Positions 54,665 to 62,793 of a stretch of 64,000 nucleotides of DNA are shown one piece after another; the stretch's first letter is position 1; each line of letters begins with the position of its first letter. The DNA lies in NCBI RefSeq assembly GCF_003568665.1, contig NZ_QXMH01000003.1, positions 1 through 64,000 of the forward strand. The letters run 5' to 3'. Made by a program: the position numbers and the translations under genes. Below the pieces are notes generated by a model. It made no database searches. It saw only the letters and a program-made list of their open reading frames with translations, and was not told the origin of the DNA. This DNA is from Chitinophaga alhagiae (GTDB lineage Bacteria > Bacteroidota > Bacteroidia > Chitinophagales > Chitinophagaceae).

Positions 54665-55501
54665 ATGAAAAAAATAATTGCCTTTATAAACGGGCTTGAG
54701 TTTTCAGAGAACTCGCTCTCAGACTTCAGCTATATCATAGAAAAGACGCACGGTTCACTGACAATTTCCATGCTCGAAGACATCACCGGCGATCCGGTGC
54801 CGCTGATGAGCAACACCCCGGGGGCCAGTTTTATGGACTACGATAAACTCTTCACAAGAAGCCTGGAGGAACGCAGAAAGAAAATTTCGGATAATATGAA
54901 GCACGTCCGCGACTATTACATCAAAAGAGGGGTGGCCGTTGCCCTCCATAACAACCCTGGCTCACCGGTACAGGAGGTGTTGAAAGAAAGCCGGTTCGCA
55001 GATTTGATCATGCTCCACCACACCACTTCATTTTCCGCTGTTTCCGACAGCAACCCTCCAAGATTTGTAAAAAATGTACTGGCTGCCGCGGAATGCCCGG
55101 TTATGATACTGCCCGATAAAGTTATCCGCATTCAAGAAATAATATTTGCGTACAACGGGTCTTCCTCTTCAATGTATGCCATCCGTCAGTTTACACAGCT
55201 CTTCCCCGAGCTTTCGGACATGCCCGTTAACATTGTTTATGTTATAGAGAATGGGAACAAAAGTATTCCCGGAGAAACACTGTTGCAGGAATACCTGGCA
55301 GCGCATTACGACGATATCAGATATACTGTGCTGGAAGGAGACCCTGCCACGGAGTTCCTTGCCATGTTATATTACCGGAACGATTGTGTTGTTACATACG
55401 GAGCATACAGCAGAAGCGGGCTATCCAACTTCTTTCACCGCAGTGATGCGGACAGTGTATTGAGCACTATTAACATCCCGGTGTTCATCACCCATCCATA
55501 A
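54665..55501 (+). CDS. Universal stress protein, tandem Usp domains
   Basis: 278 aa from ATG 54665 (MKKIIAFINGLEFSENS). Second domain with NGSSSSMYAIRQFTQLFPELSD and GAYSRSGLSNFFHRSDADS. Closest to 46468-47298, sharing SDMPVNIVYVIE..., so it looks like a recent paralogue. Convergent with the FGE-type gene, with no clear terminator between. Confidence 0.92.
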   Translation: MKKIIAFINGLEFSENSLSDFSYIIEKTHGSLTISMLEDITGDPVPLMSNTPGASFMDYDKLFTRSLEERRKKISDNMKHVRDYYIKRGVAVALHNNPGSPVQEVLKESRFADLIMLHHTTSFSAVSDSNPPRFVKNVLAAAECPVMILPDKVIRIQEIIFAYNGSSSSMYAIRQFTQLFPELSDMPVNIVYVIENGNKSIPGETLLQEYLAAHYDDIRYTVLEGDPATEFLAMLYYRNDCVVTYGAYSRSGLSNFFHRSDADSVLSTINIPVFITHP

Positions 55502-55522
55502 CAAATCCATTCAGTCCACGAA

Positions 55523-56536
55523 CTATTTATCCCTCACACACCTGAACCCAAGATTGTTGCTGGCGCTGGTGACCTCCCCTTTTCCCCTGCTGCCGGCGCG
55601 GTAGCGGATGCAATACTGATCGCTGCAGAGAAAAGACCCGCCTCGCTGTACGCGCTTTACGGCGCCGGGCTCGTCCGGATCGTAACTGTCTGCCGGGCCC
55701 TTGGGGTTCTGGCTTTCGCTGCGGGCGTAATAATCAGGGCGGTAAAAGTCTTCGCACCATTCCCACACGTTGCCGTCCATGTCATACAGGCCGAAAGCGT
55801 TAGGCGGGAAACTTTTTACAGGGGACACGGCGGCGTAGCCGTCTTCCGTGGTGTTACCGGAGGGAAAGTTGCCCTGGAAAATATTGGCCGTCCATTTACC
55901 GCCGGGTTTCAGCTCATTGCCCCAGTAATATTTTGCGTGTTGCGCACCGGCACGGGCGGCATATTCCCATTCCGCTTCCGTGGGCAGGCGTTTGCCGGCC
56001 CATTTAGCGTAGGCGGCGGCATCGGTATAGGCAATGTGTACTACCGGGTCATTATCTTTCCCGGCAATGCTGCTGCTTTTCCCGAACGGATGCTGCCAGT
56101 TGGCGCCGGGCACATACTCCCACCATTGCAGGGGATTATCCAGGGAAACCGGTTGGGCCGGTGGGGTGAACACGGCGGAAGAAGGCACCAGCTTTTCTGT
56201 GGGAACGCCAGGGTAGTCTGCGGGGTCCAGCGGCAGTTCCGACACGGTTTTATAGCCGGTGGCCTTTACGAACGCCGCAAACTGGGCATTGGTGACCTCG
56301 TGCTCGTCCATCCAGAAATCGCTGACTGTAACGGTGTGTACGGGCCGGCTGTCAGGGAACTCGTCTGAGCCCATCTCAAAAGCGCCGCCTTTAATGAGCA
56401 CCATACCTTCAGTAGAGCCGGTATTGGCTGGTTTTACAGTGGCTACGCTGTCTGTGTTGTTCTTTTCCGTTGTGGTGGTACGTGGTTGGCAGGCAGCCAG
56501 TGCCAGCACTGGCCATACAAATTGAATTAAACGCAT
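55523..56536 (-). CDS. Formylglycine-generating-enzyme-type (SUMF1) lipoprotein
   Basis: 337 aa from ATG 56536 (MRLIQFVWPVLALAACQ, lipobox Cys16); the frame is open to 56698. FGE-sulfatase domain from about residue 48: FWMDEHEVTNAQFAAFV, RLPTEAEWEYAARAG, NVWEWCEDFY. Both copper-binding/catalytic cysteines of true FGE are kept in GGSFLCSDQYCIRYRAGSRG, with the SASNNLGFRC end. It could convert Cys to formylglycine in exported sulfatases, although many lipoprotein members of the family have other roles. No sulfatase is adjacent. Confidence 0.9.
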   Translation of the reverse strand: MRLIQFVWPVLALAACQPRTTTTEKNNTDSVATVKPANTGSTEGMVLIKGGAFEMGSDEFPDSRPVHTVTVSDFWMDEHEVTNAQFAAFVKATGYKTVSELPLDPADYPGVPTEKLVPSSAVFTPPAQPVSLDNPLQWWEYVPGANWQHPFGKSSSIAGKDNDPVVHIAYTDAAAYAKWAGKRLPTEAEWEYAARAGAQHAKYYWGNELKPGGKWTANIFQGNFPSGNTTEDGYAAVSPVKSFPPNAFGLYDMDGNVWEWCEDFYRPDYYARSESQNPKGPADSYDPDEPGAVKRVQRGGSFLCSDQYCIRYRAGSRGKGEVTSASNNLGFRCVRDK

Positions 56537-56630
56537 GATGATGTTTTTCGGGTGAGCGGGCGGCTGTGTAAAACAAATAACTTTTTCCGCAAAAAACAAA
56601 CAAATATTGGCGACGGCGGCAATTATCCGG

Positions 56631-58526
56631 TCAGCACGCATGAGATTGCGCACCCCTGGCCGCATTGGGGGCCCTGTACAACAGCTTTTCCAGCACACCG
56701 TGCAGCACCCTTATTTCAACGGGCTTGCGGATATAGCCGTCCATGCCCATGGCAATGTATTCCTGTTCCTGCTCCTTGAAGGCGTCTGAAGATACGGCTA
56801 CGATGGGGATATGCTTGAGCAGCTCTTCCTGCCGCAGGTTGAAGAATGTTTCGCGGCCGCTCATTACCGGCATATGGAGGTCCATCAGGATCACGTCTGG
56901 CTGCATCTGGCGGGCCAGTTCAATACCTTCCAGGCCATTTTTGGCAAAGCCGGCCTGGGCAATGCCGATGCGGGCCAGGAAGTGTTTCATGATGGTATGG
57001 TCAATTGCGTTATCATCCATCACCACCACTTTGGCGCCGGCGGGCAGCAGCGGCAGCTCTCCCGCGGCCTGCGGGCCGTTCTCGGTGCTGACCTGCAGGG
57101 GCAGGGCTATGAGGAAATTAGTACCTTCTCCCTGCTGGCTGCTCACCTCAATGGAACCGCCCATCAGCTCTACCTTTCGCTTGGCAATGGCCAGGCCCAG
57201 GCCGCTGCCGCCAAACTCCCGGTACACATCGCTGTCTCCCTGCTCAAAGGGCTTAAAGATGGCATTGAGCTGTTGCGCGGCAATACCCCTGCCCTCGTCA
57301 CATACCTGTATGAACATGTTGCGGAGGTTGTGGAAGCAGCGCACGCGGATGTTTTTTCCCGCGGGGGTGAACTTGATGGAATTGGACAACAGGTTGTTCA
57401 CCACCTGCCCCAGCATCAGCTTGTCTCCTATGATCATTTCCGGGAAGCGGCTGTCTATTTCCAGGTGGATGAAGACGGATTTCTTGCTGGCTATGCTCTG
57501 GTAAATATTAACGGCGTTGTGCAGCCATTCCCGCAGGGAGAAATCGCTCATTTTCACTTCGTCTGTTTTACCGGCCTCTATTTTGCTCAGTTCCAGCACG
57601 CTGTTCACCAGTTCCAGTATATTATGGCTGGTGGCATGCAGGTTCCTGGCCATCTCTCTGATACGGGCTTCCGAATCAGGCTGGCCCAGGGCGTCTGTCA
57701 ACAGTTCGCTGATGCCCAGGATGGCGTTGAGCGGGTTGCGTATTTCATGGCTAAGCTCACTGATAAACCGGGTTTTGGCATCGTTGGCGGTTTGCAGGGC
57801 CATAGTGCGGTCATGTACCAGGTCTTCCAACTCTTCACTGTACTTTGCCAGTTGCATGCGCTGGTCCAGCACCTCGTTGCGGCTGCGTACCAGGGCCGTA
57901 TTACGGCTGCGCAATACGCGCAGCAGGTCCATGATATTACGTTGGTAGAGGCTGATGGCGAGGTAGTTGAGGAACAACACCACGGGCATCACCATCCACC
58001 GGTACATGTTCTGCGTTTGGGCAGACAACGGCAACGGCTCTACGATGTGGAAATAATAATTAAACTCCAGCGCCACCAGGCAAATAATAGGCATAGATAC
58101 GCATATGATGCGCTGCGCTTTTTCCTGCGGGCGGCTTACCAGCAGCGCCACGCTCATGAGGAACACGGCCAGCAGCTGTACCTCCGTAACCCTGCCCAGG
58201 ATGGCGCCGTAATACAGTATGATCAGGATAAAAATGGCCTGCAGGCCAATGCGGGATGCATTGAAGTACCCGCGGGAATTTAGCCATATCATGCAGAAGA
58301 AAGCGGGACAGAAAACAAATACCGCCGGTATCAATATCAACAGGGAATGCAGGAGCAAATGGAACGCAATGCCGTATACGGCCACCAGTATGCCGGTAGC
58401 AAAACTCACAATGTTGACCACTCTTATTCTGCGGGCTTCTTCCTTGACAGATGTACGCGATGTGCCCAACTTGAAAATATGCTGCAGCCTGGCGCGGAAC
58501 GTTTGGGATATTAGACTTGACATCAC
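56631..58526 (-). CDS. Hybrid sensor histidine kinase
   Basis: 631 aa. Six membrane helices (about 38-195), coiled coil (about 200-250), HisKA with His260 in FISELSHEIRNPLNA, HATPase (NNLLSNSIKFTPAG, GSGLGLAI) and a C-terminal receiver with Asp549 in PDVILMDLHMPV. There is no extracellular sensor domain, so membrane state or a quinone-type signal is possible. No HPt or output regulator lies nearby; the REC-Crp hybrid at 51532 is 4 kb away and could be a partner (inference). Confidence 0.93.
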   Translation of the reverse strand: MMSSLISQTFRARLQHIFKLGTSRTSVKEEARRIRVVNIVSFATGILVAVYGIAFHLLLHSLLILIPAVFVFCPAFFCMIWLNSRGYFNASRIGLQAIFILIILYYGAILGRVTEVQLLAVFLMSVALLVSRPQEKAQRIICVSMPIICLVALEFNYYFHIVEPLPLSAQTQNMYRWMVMPVVLFLNYLAISLYQRNIMDLLRVLRSRNTALVRSRNEVLDQRMQLAKYSEELEDLVHDRTMALQTANDAKTRFISELSHEIRNPLNAILGISELLTDALGQPDSEARIREMARNLHATSHNILELVNSVLELSKIEAGKTDEVKMSDFSLREWLHNAVNIYQSIASKKSVFIHLEIDSRFPEMIIGDKLMLGQVVNNLLSNSIKFTPAGKNIRVRCFHNLRNMFIQVCDEGRGIAAQQLNAIFKPFEQGDSDVYREFGGSGLGLAIAKRKVELMGGSIEVSSQQGEGTNFLIALPLQVSTENGPQAAGELPLLPAGAKVVVMDDNAIDHTIMKHFLARIGIAQAGFAKNGLEGIELARQMQPDVILMDLHMPVMSGRETFFNLRQEELLKHIPIVAVSSDAFKEQEQEYIAMGMDGYIRKPVEIRVLHGVLEKLLYRAPNAARGAQSHAC

Positions 58527-58823
58527 GAACAGGTTTAATTAAACAATAGGACTGATATTATCACTACCCAATAAAGACACGGTATTCAAGACACAGGGGG
58601 GATGATAAGTTTTGGTTGTTTTTTATTGCTTTTGGTTGAACAGTGGCTCCCTCTCATGTATTGGCTCTTACTAAATTTAAGGAATACTGTCCTAATTTGC
58701 TAACGCGATATATACGTTGGCCGGCAGTTACCCGGATTTAGGCGAAGAAAAAAAAAGTTTTTGCCTGTATTACATTATCAACCAGCCTGTAATACTTGCG
58801 TAACCGATTTAAATGAAAAAAAC

Positions 58824-59399
58824 TTATTCTTTCCCCTTCTTCTTTTTTCCTGCCTGCTGCTCATGCGGCAGGGGAACATTGGCATTGCGGGGCCGGTTGC
58901 CGGGGGCGGAAGTGCCCAGTTCTCCACGTTCATAGGTTTCACGCATCATGCTGCCGTCTTCATCATACACGCGCCATTCCCCATGCTTTACGGAATGGCC
59001 TTTGCGGGTCACTTCGGTAAGGGTTTCTTCTCCGCTCACGGGGTCTACTACGGTTACGGTATCTTTCTGGCCTTCCAGGTCTACGGCCAGCATCACGCCG
59101 GTGGCAGCCAGCCGCCCGTTCGGGTAATAATACTTGCACAAACCGTCCAGCGCGCCGTTCCGGAATGTTTCTTCGGCTATAACGTCTCCGTTCACATTAT
59201 ATTTTTTCCAGACGCCTTCCTTGCGGTCATTTTTATAATTGCCTTCCCAGGAGTAACCGGGCTCGCCGCGTACAGCGGGTATCTGTTCCACCCAGGGGCC
59301 TTGCTTGCGTTTTTTGGCGTCTACGCTGTTCATGCCGCCCTGAGCGGCGGCGGTAAGCACAACAAGTGAGCAGAGGATCAATGAGATGATTTTTTTCAC
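58824..59399 (-). CDS. Secreted MORN/YwqK-like repeat protein
   Basis: 191 aa assuming a GTG start at 59399 (VKKIISLILCSLVVLTAAAQG gives a clean signal peptide); no ATG fits and the frame to 59468 reads as leader. Repeats of the G-x-W/Y-x-x-Y-x-x-G form (WEGNYKNDRKEGVWKKYNVNGD, GLCKYYYPNGRLAATGV, KHGEWRVYDEDG) match the MORN-like/YwqK family. Basic KKKKGKE tail. Role unknown, probably periplasmic or surface. Confidence 0.75.
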   Translation of the reverse strand: MKKIISLILCSLVVLTAAAQGGMNSVDAKKRKQGPWVEQIPAVRGEPGYSWEGNYKNDRKEGVWKKYNVNGDVIAEETFRNGALDGLCKYYYPNGRLAATGVMLAVDLEGQKDTVTVVDPVSGEETLTEVTRKGHSVKHGEWRVYDEDGSMMRETYERGELGTSAPGNRPRNANVPLPHEQQAGKKKKGKE

Positions 59400-59453
59400 A
59401 GGATCGAAAGGGTTTATTGGTGTACCACAAGTTAAACATTTTCCGGAACAAGA

Positions 59454-59480
59454 AGAGGCCCCGGCCAAACCGGGACCTCT
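59454..59480 (-). terminator. Hairpin after the DUF4382 gene
   Basis: AGAGG-C-CCCGG pairs with CCGGG-A-CCTCT around CCAAA. It lies downstream of the minus-strand gene 59506; the following T tract is poor. Confidence 0.55.
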
Positions 59481-59505
59481 GTTGTATCAATTCAGGTTGC
59501 AAGAT

Positions 59506-60441
59506 TTACTTCGTCAAGGTGATAGTCGGAATCTTGGTATCCCTGTTTCTTTCCACTTTTATATCCGTAATAGTAGTATCTCTATATCCGTTGCCGGCGT
59601 TCACGAACATGCTGTAGGTACCTGTTTTCAGGCCGCGTATCTTGAACTCGCCATGGCGGCCCGGCAGGGCATACATGGAATCCGCGGTGTTGTATACCGT
59701 GATCACTGACTGCGCGTCTGCCGGTAATACTTTACCAGACACGGAGCCGGTGGTTTTCAGCGTCCACACATGGATGAAGGGGATGAGAATGAACTTGCCC
59801 CTGCTTACCTGTATGATGGAACGTTGTACGTCAAAGTCCAGCCAGAGCTGCAGGTTGTCAGGAGATATCTCGTCCCATTCGGAGTGCCTTACCTTGATCA
59901 TGATCTTCACCTGCCCGTTGACGGACTTGAGCGGGTAGCTGACACTGTCTTTTACAAGGGAGTTGTTAGGGCCTACGGTGATGCGGATGCCCTTGATCTT
60001 GCCTTTGGCAATAACGCCGGCGGCCAGGCTGGTATCTACACCGTTACGGAGCTGCAGTACGTCATATACACCGGGCCTGATGGCCAGTGAATCCCATACC
60101 TGGCAGTCCTTATCATCGTCATCGTCATCATCATCTCCCCTTCCACGGCCTCTTCTGTCTTCCCACCAGCCGCAACGGTCGCGGTCGTTCCAGCGGTCGT
60201 CATCATCATCGTCATCAACATTCCTTGCGCAGGTATCTATGAGTACTTCAACTTTCTGGATGTCTATGAGCACCTGGTCAAAAACGCCCGGGCCGTCTGT
60301 AAGCATGATGCTTACACGCTGCTTGCCTTCAGGCACTTCAGCCGGTTCAGCGGAGTTGTTTTTGGTGCAGGCGTACAAGATGAGAGCGAGGGCACCCATG
60401 AGCATGACGGGCATCCCCCATTTGCGGAACACTTTTTTCAT
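59506..60441 (-). CDS. DUF4382 lipoprotein with poly-aspartate insert
   Basis: 311 aa. Lipobox LILYACTK (Cys25), DUF4382 domain (about 40-200; RVSIMLTDGPGVFDQVLIDIQKVEVLI ... LDFDVQRSI) and a carboxypeptidase-regulatory-like beta-sandwich (about 225-311; GSVSGKVLPADAQSVITVYN). An insert at about 75-110 has two Asp tracts (seven and eight Asp) flanking an Arg/Trp/Cys-rich patch, encoded by GAT/GAC trinucleotide repeats. It may bind calcium, but this is inference. Confidence 0.85.
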   Translation of the reverse strand: MKKVFRKWGMPVMLMGALALILYACTKNNSAEPAEVPEGKQRVSIMLTDGPGVFDQVLIDIQKVEVLIDTCARNVDDDDDDDRWNDRDRCGWWEDRRGRGRGDDDDDDDDKDCQVWDSLAIRPGVYDVLQLRNGVDTSLAAGVIAKGKIKGIRITVGPNNSLVKDSVSYPLKSVNGQVKIMIKVRHSEWDEISPDNLQLWLDFDVQRSIIQVSRGKFILIPFIHVWTLKTTGSVSGKVLPADAQSVITVYNTADSMYALPGRHGEFKIRGLKTGTYSMFVNAGNGYRDTTITDIKVERNRDTKIPTITLTK

Positions 60442-60714
60442 AATAAAGACTGGTTTTAAGAGTTAGTTACTCGTTTTTCAACTTATATGGAATAATCAGG
60501 TCAAGTGGTAAATAAACGCGGATTCACTGTTCCTTATTGCACCAACGTGTTAGATGCTATTTTCAGGGGAAAGTTTAAACAGCTTTTAAAAATTTTTCAT
60601 GCCGTTAAAAGATATGGTCCGGAGATATACAAGCAATTTCCGTTCCAAACGCAACGCTGTAACGCGCCATGGGGCGGCATTAACAAATGAGGGCTTTATG
60701 AGCGGGCCTGCGGG

Positions 60715-62703
60715 TCAGGATTTCTTCTTTGCGCTCTTCCTGCTTTTAAAGATGGCGGCGCCCAGGGGCGGCAGCCGCAGTATGATATCATAAGGTTTGC
60801 CGAAGCGGCCGGGCACGGGTTTGATAAGGCCGGTATTGACCACGCCGCTGCCATAGAAGCGCGGCTCGTCACTGTTCAGCACTTCCTTAAAAGTAAGGTC
60901 CCAGGGTATGCCCACCGGGTATTCTTCCCTTGCAACAGGGGTCATATTAAGGGCTACCAATATTACTTCCCCCTCTTCTCCTTTGCGGGCATATACCATG
61001 ATACTGTTATCCTGGTCTGCCAGGTGTACCCATTCAAACCCGTTGATATCAAACTGGGTCTTGTACAGGGCCGGCTCGCTGGTATAGAGCTTGTTAACGG
61101 CCTTTACGAACTGCTGCAGGCCTTCGTGCGTAGCATGCTGCAACAGGTGCCAGCCCAGCTCTCCCTTGTAGTTCCATTCCTTTGTGTCCCCGAACTCCCC
61201 GCCCATGAACAACAGTTTAGTGCCGGGGTGAGTGAACATGTAGCTGTACAGCAGGCGCAGGTTGGCAAAACGCTGCCAGTCATCTCCCGGCATCTTATAG
61301 ATCATCGGGCTTTTGCCGTGCACCACCTCATCGTGACTGAGGGGCAGCATGAAGTTTTCGCTGAAGGCGTACATGATGCTGAAGGTGATCTGGTTCTGGT
61401 ACCATTTGCGGAAAAGGGGGTCTTTCTTGAAATAATCCAGCGTATCGTTCATCCAGCCCATCATCCACTTCATGCCAAAACCCAGCCCGCCCATAAACAC
61501 GGGGCGGGACACGCCGTAGAAAGAAGTAGATTCTTCGGCAATGGTCTGTACATCGGGGAAACGGCTGTAAATGGTACTGTTCATTTCCTTGAGAAAGGCA
61601 ATGGCCTCCAGGTTCTCGTTGCCGCCGTGGGCGTTAGGCTCCCAACTGCCGGCCTTGCGGGAATAGTCCAGGTGTATCATGGAGGCTACTGCGTCTACCC
61701 GCAGCCCGTCTATATGGAATTTGTCCAGCCAGAAGAGGGCGTTGCTGAGCAGGAAAGACTTTACCTCGTTGCGGGCGTAGTTGAATACATAGCTGTTCCA
61801 GTCCGGGTGGAAGCCTTTCCGCATATCCGCGTACTCGTAACAGTGCGAACCGTCGAAGCGGTAGAGGCCATGGTCATCGTACGGGAAATGGGACGGTACC
61901 CAGTCCAGTATCACGCCCAGGCCGGCATGGTGAAAAGCGTCTACCATGGCCATAAAGTCTTCCGCGGGGCCGTACCTTGAGGTGGGCGCATAAAAACCGG
62001 TGAGCTGGTAACCCCAGGAGCCGTCAAAAGGGTGTTCCATAATGGGCATCAGCTCCACATGGGTAAAACCCATTTCCTTTACGTAAGGCACCAGCATGGC
62101 GGCTATTTCCCGGTAGGAGTAAAACACCTCATGGTTTTCGGGGTCTGGCCGCCGCCAGGAGCCCAGATGTACTTCGTACACCGAAAAAGGGCTGGCAAGG
62201 CTGTTTTTAGCAGCGCGTTTCTTCATCCAGGCGGCGTCTTTCCACTTATAGTTGAACTGGGTGGTAATGGAGGCCGTTTTGGGCCTTACCTCCCACTGGT
62301 TGGCAAAAGGGTCTCCCTTGCGCAATTCTTCGCCGGAGTTGGAGCGGATAAAGTATTTGTACAACTGCCGGTCTTGAAGGTGGGGTATAAAACCTTCCCA
62401 TATGCCAGACTCGTCCCAGCGGGGGTACAGGGTATGGCTGTAATTGTTCCAGCTGTTGAAGTCCCCTATTACTGATACAAAAGCCGCATTGGGGGCCCAT
62501 ACGGCAAAGTAGGTACCGGCTACCCCCTCATAGGTAAGGGCATGGGAGCCGAACTTTTCATACAGGCGGTCATGCGTGCCTTCCTGGAACAGTTGAACGT
62601 CCCGGGCGGAAAACAGGGAAAACGGCTCTACGGGCTTTAACGTGCGGAAGGGCTCTTCATCCTGTGGAATGTTGCTTTTGTTCAGGTTACGGGCTTTGCT
62701 CAT
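60715..62703 (-). CDS. glgB: 1,4-alpha-glucan branching enzyme
   Basis: 662 aa from Met at 62703 (MSKARNLNK); the frame is open to 62751 through an AT-rich leader. CBM48 N-terminus (about 75-175), GH13 barrel with DWVPSHF, nucleophile Asp in GLRVDAVASM, acid Glu in AEESTSFYGV and LSHDEVVHGKSPM, then an all-beta C-terminus. It forms alpha-1,6 branches in glycogen. A lysine-rich end (KSRKSAKKKS) is unusual but harmless. Single gene. Confidence 0.95.
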   Translation of the reverse strand: MSKARNLNKSNIPQDEEPFRTLKPVEPFSLFSARDVQLFQEGTHDRLYEKFGSHALTYEGVAGTYFAVWAPNAAFVSVIGDFNSWNNYSHTLYPRWDESGIWEGFIPHLQDRQLYKYFIRSNSGEELRKGDPFANQWEVRPKTASITTQFNYKWKDAAWMKKRAAKNSLASPFSVYEVHLGSWRRPDPENHEVFYSYREIAAMLVPYVKEMGFTHVELMPIMEHPFDGSWGYQLTGFYAPTSRYGPAEDFMAMVDAFHHAGLGVILDWVPSHFPYDDHGLYRFDGSHCYEYADMRKGFHPDWNSYVFNYARNEVKSFLLSNALFWLDKFHIDGLRVDAVASMIHLDYSRKAGSWEPNAHGGNENLEAIAFLKEMNSTIYSRFPDVQTIAEESTSFYGVSRPVFMGGLGFGMKWMMGWMNDTLDYFKKDPLFRKWYQNQITFSIMYAFSENFMLPLSHDEVVHGKSPMIYKMPGDDWQRFANLRLLYSYMFTHPGTKLLFMGGEFGDTKEWNYKGELGWHLLQHATHEGLQQFVKAVNKLYTSEPALYKTQFDINGFEWVHLADQDNSIMVYARKGEEGEVILVALNMTPVAREEYPVGIPWDLTFKEVLNSDEPRFYGSGVVNTGLIKPVPGRFGKPYDIILRLPPLGAAIFKSRKSAKKKS

Positions 62704-62742
62704 ACGGGTGGCCTGCTGGTTTTTTTTCAAGATAAAAAAAAT

Positions 62743-62768
62743 AACCCGCAAACTTCCGCCTGCGGGTT
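62743..62768 (-). terminator. Terminator of the DEAD-box helicase gene
   Basis: AACCCGCA pairs with TGCGGGTT around a 10-nt loop; on the minus strand it is followed by a T-rich run. Confidence 0.8.
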
Positions 62769-62793
62769 AAAATAAATATCTGTGATGCTGTTC

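Noticed and set aside
58550..58580. TGA-N-TCA-like site near the hybrid kinase promoter
   Set aside because: TGATATTATCA has a five-base spacer, so it does not fit the TGA-N6-TCA pattern.
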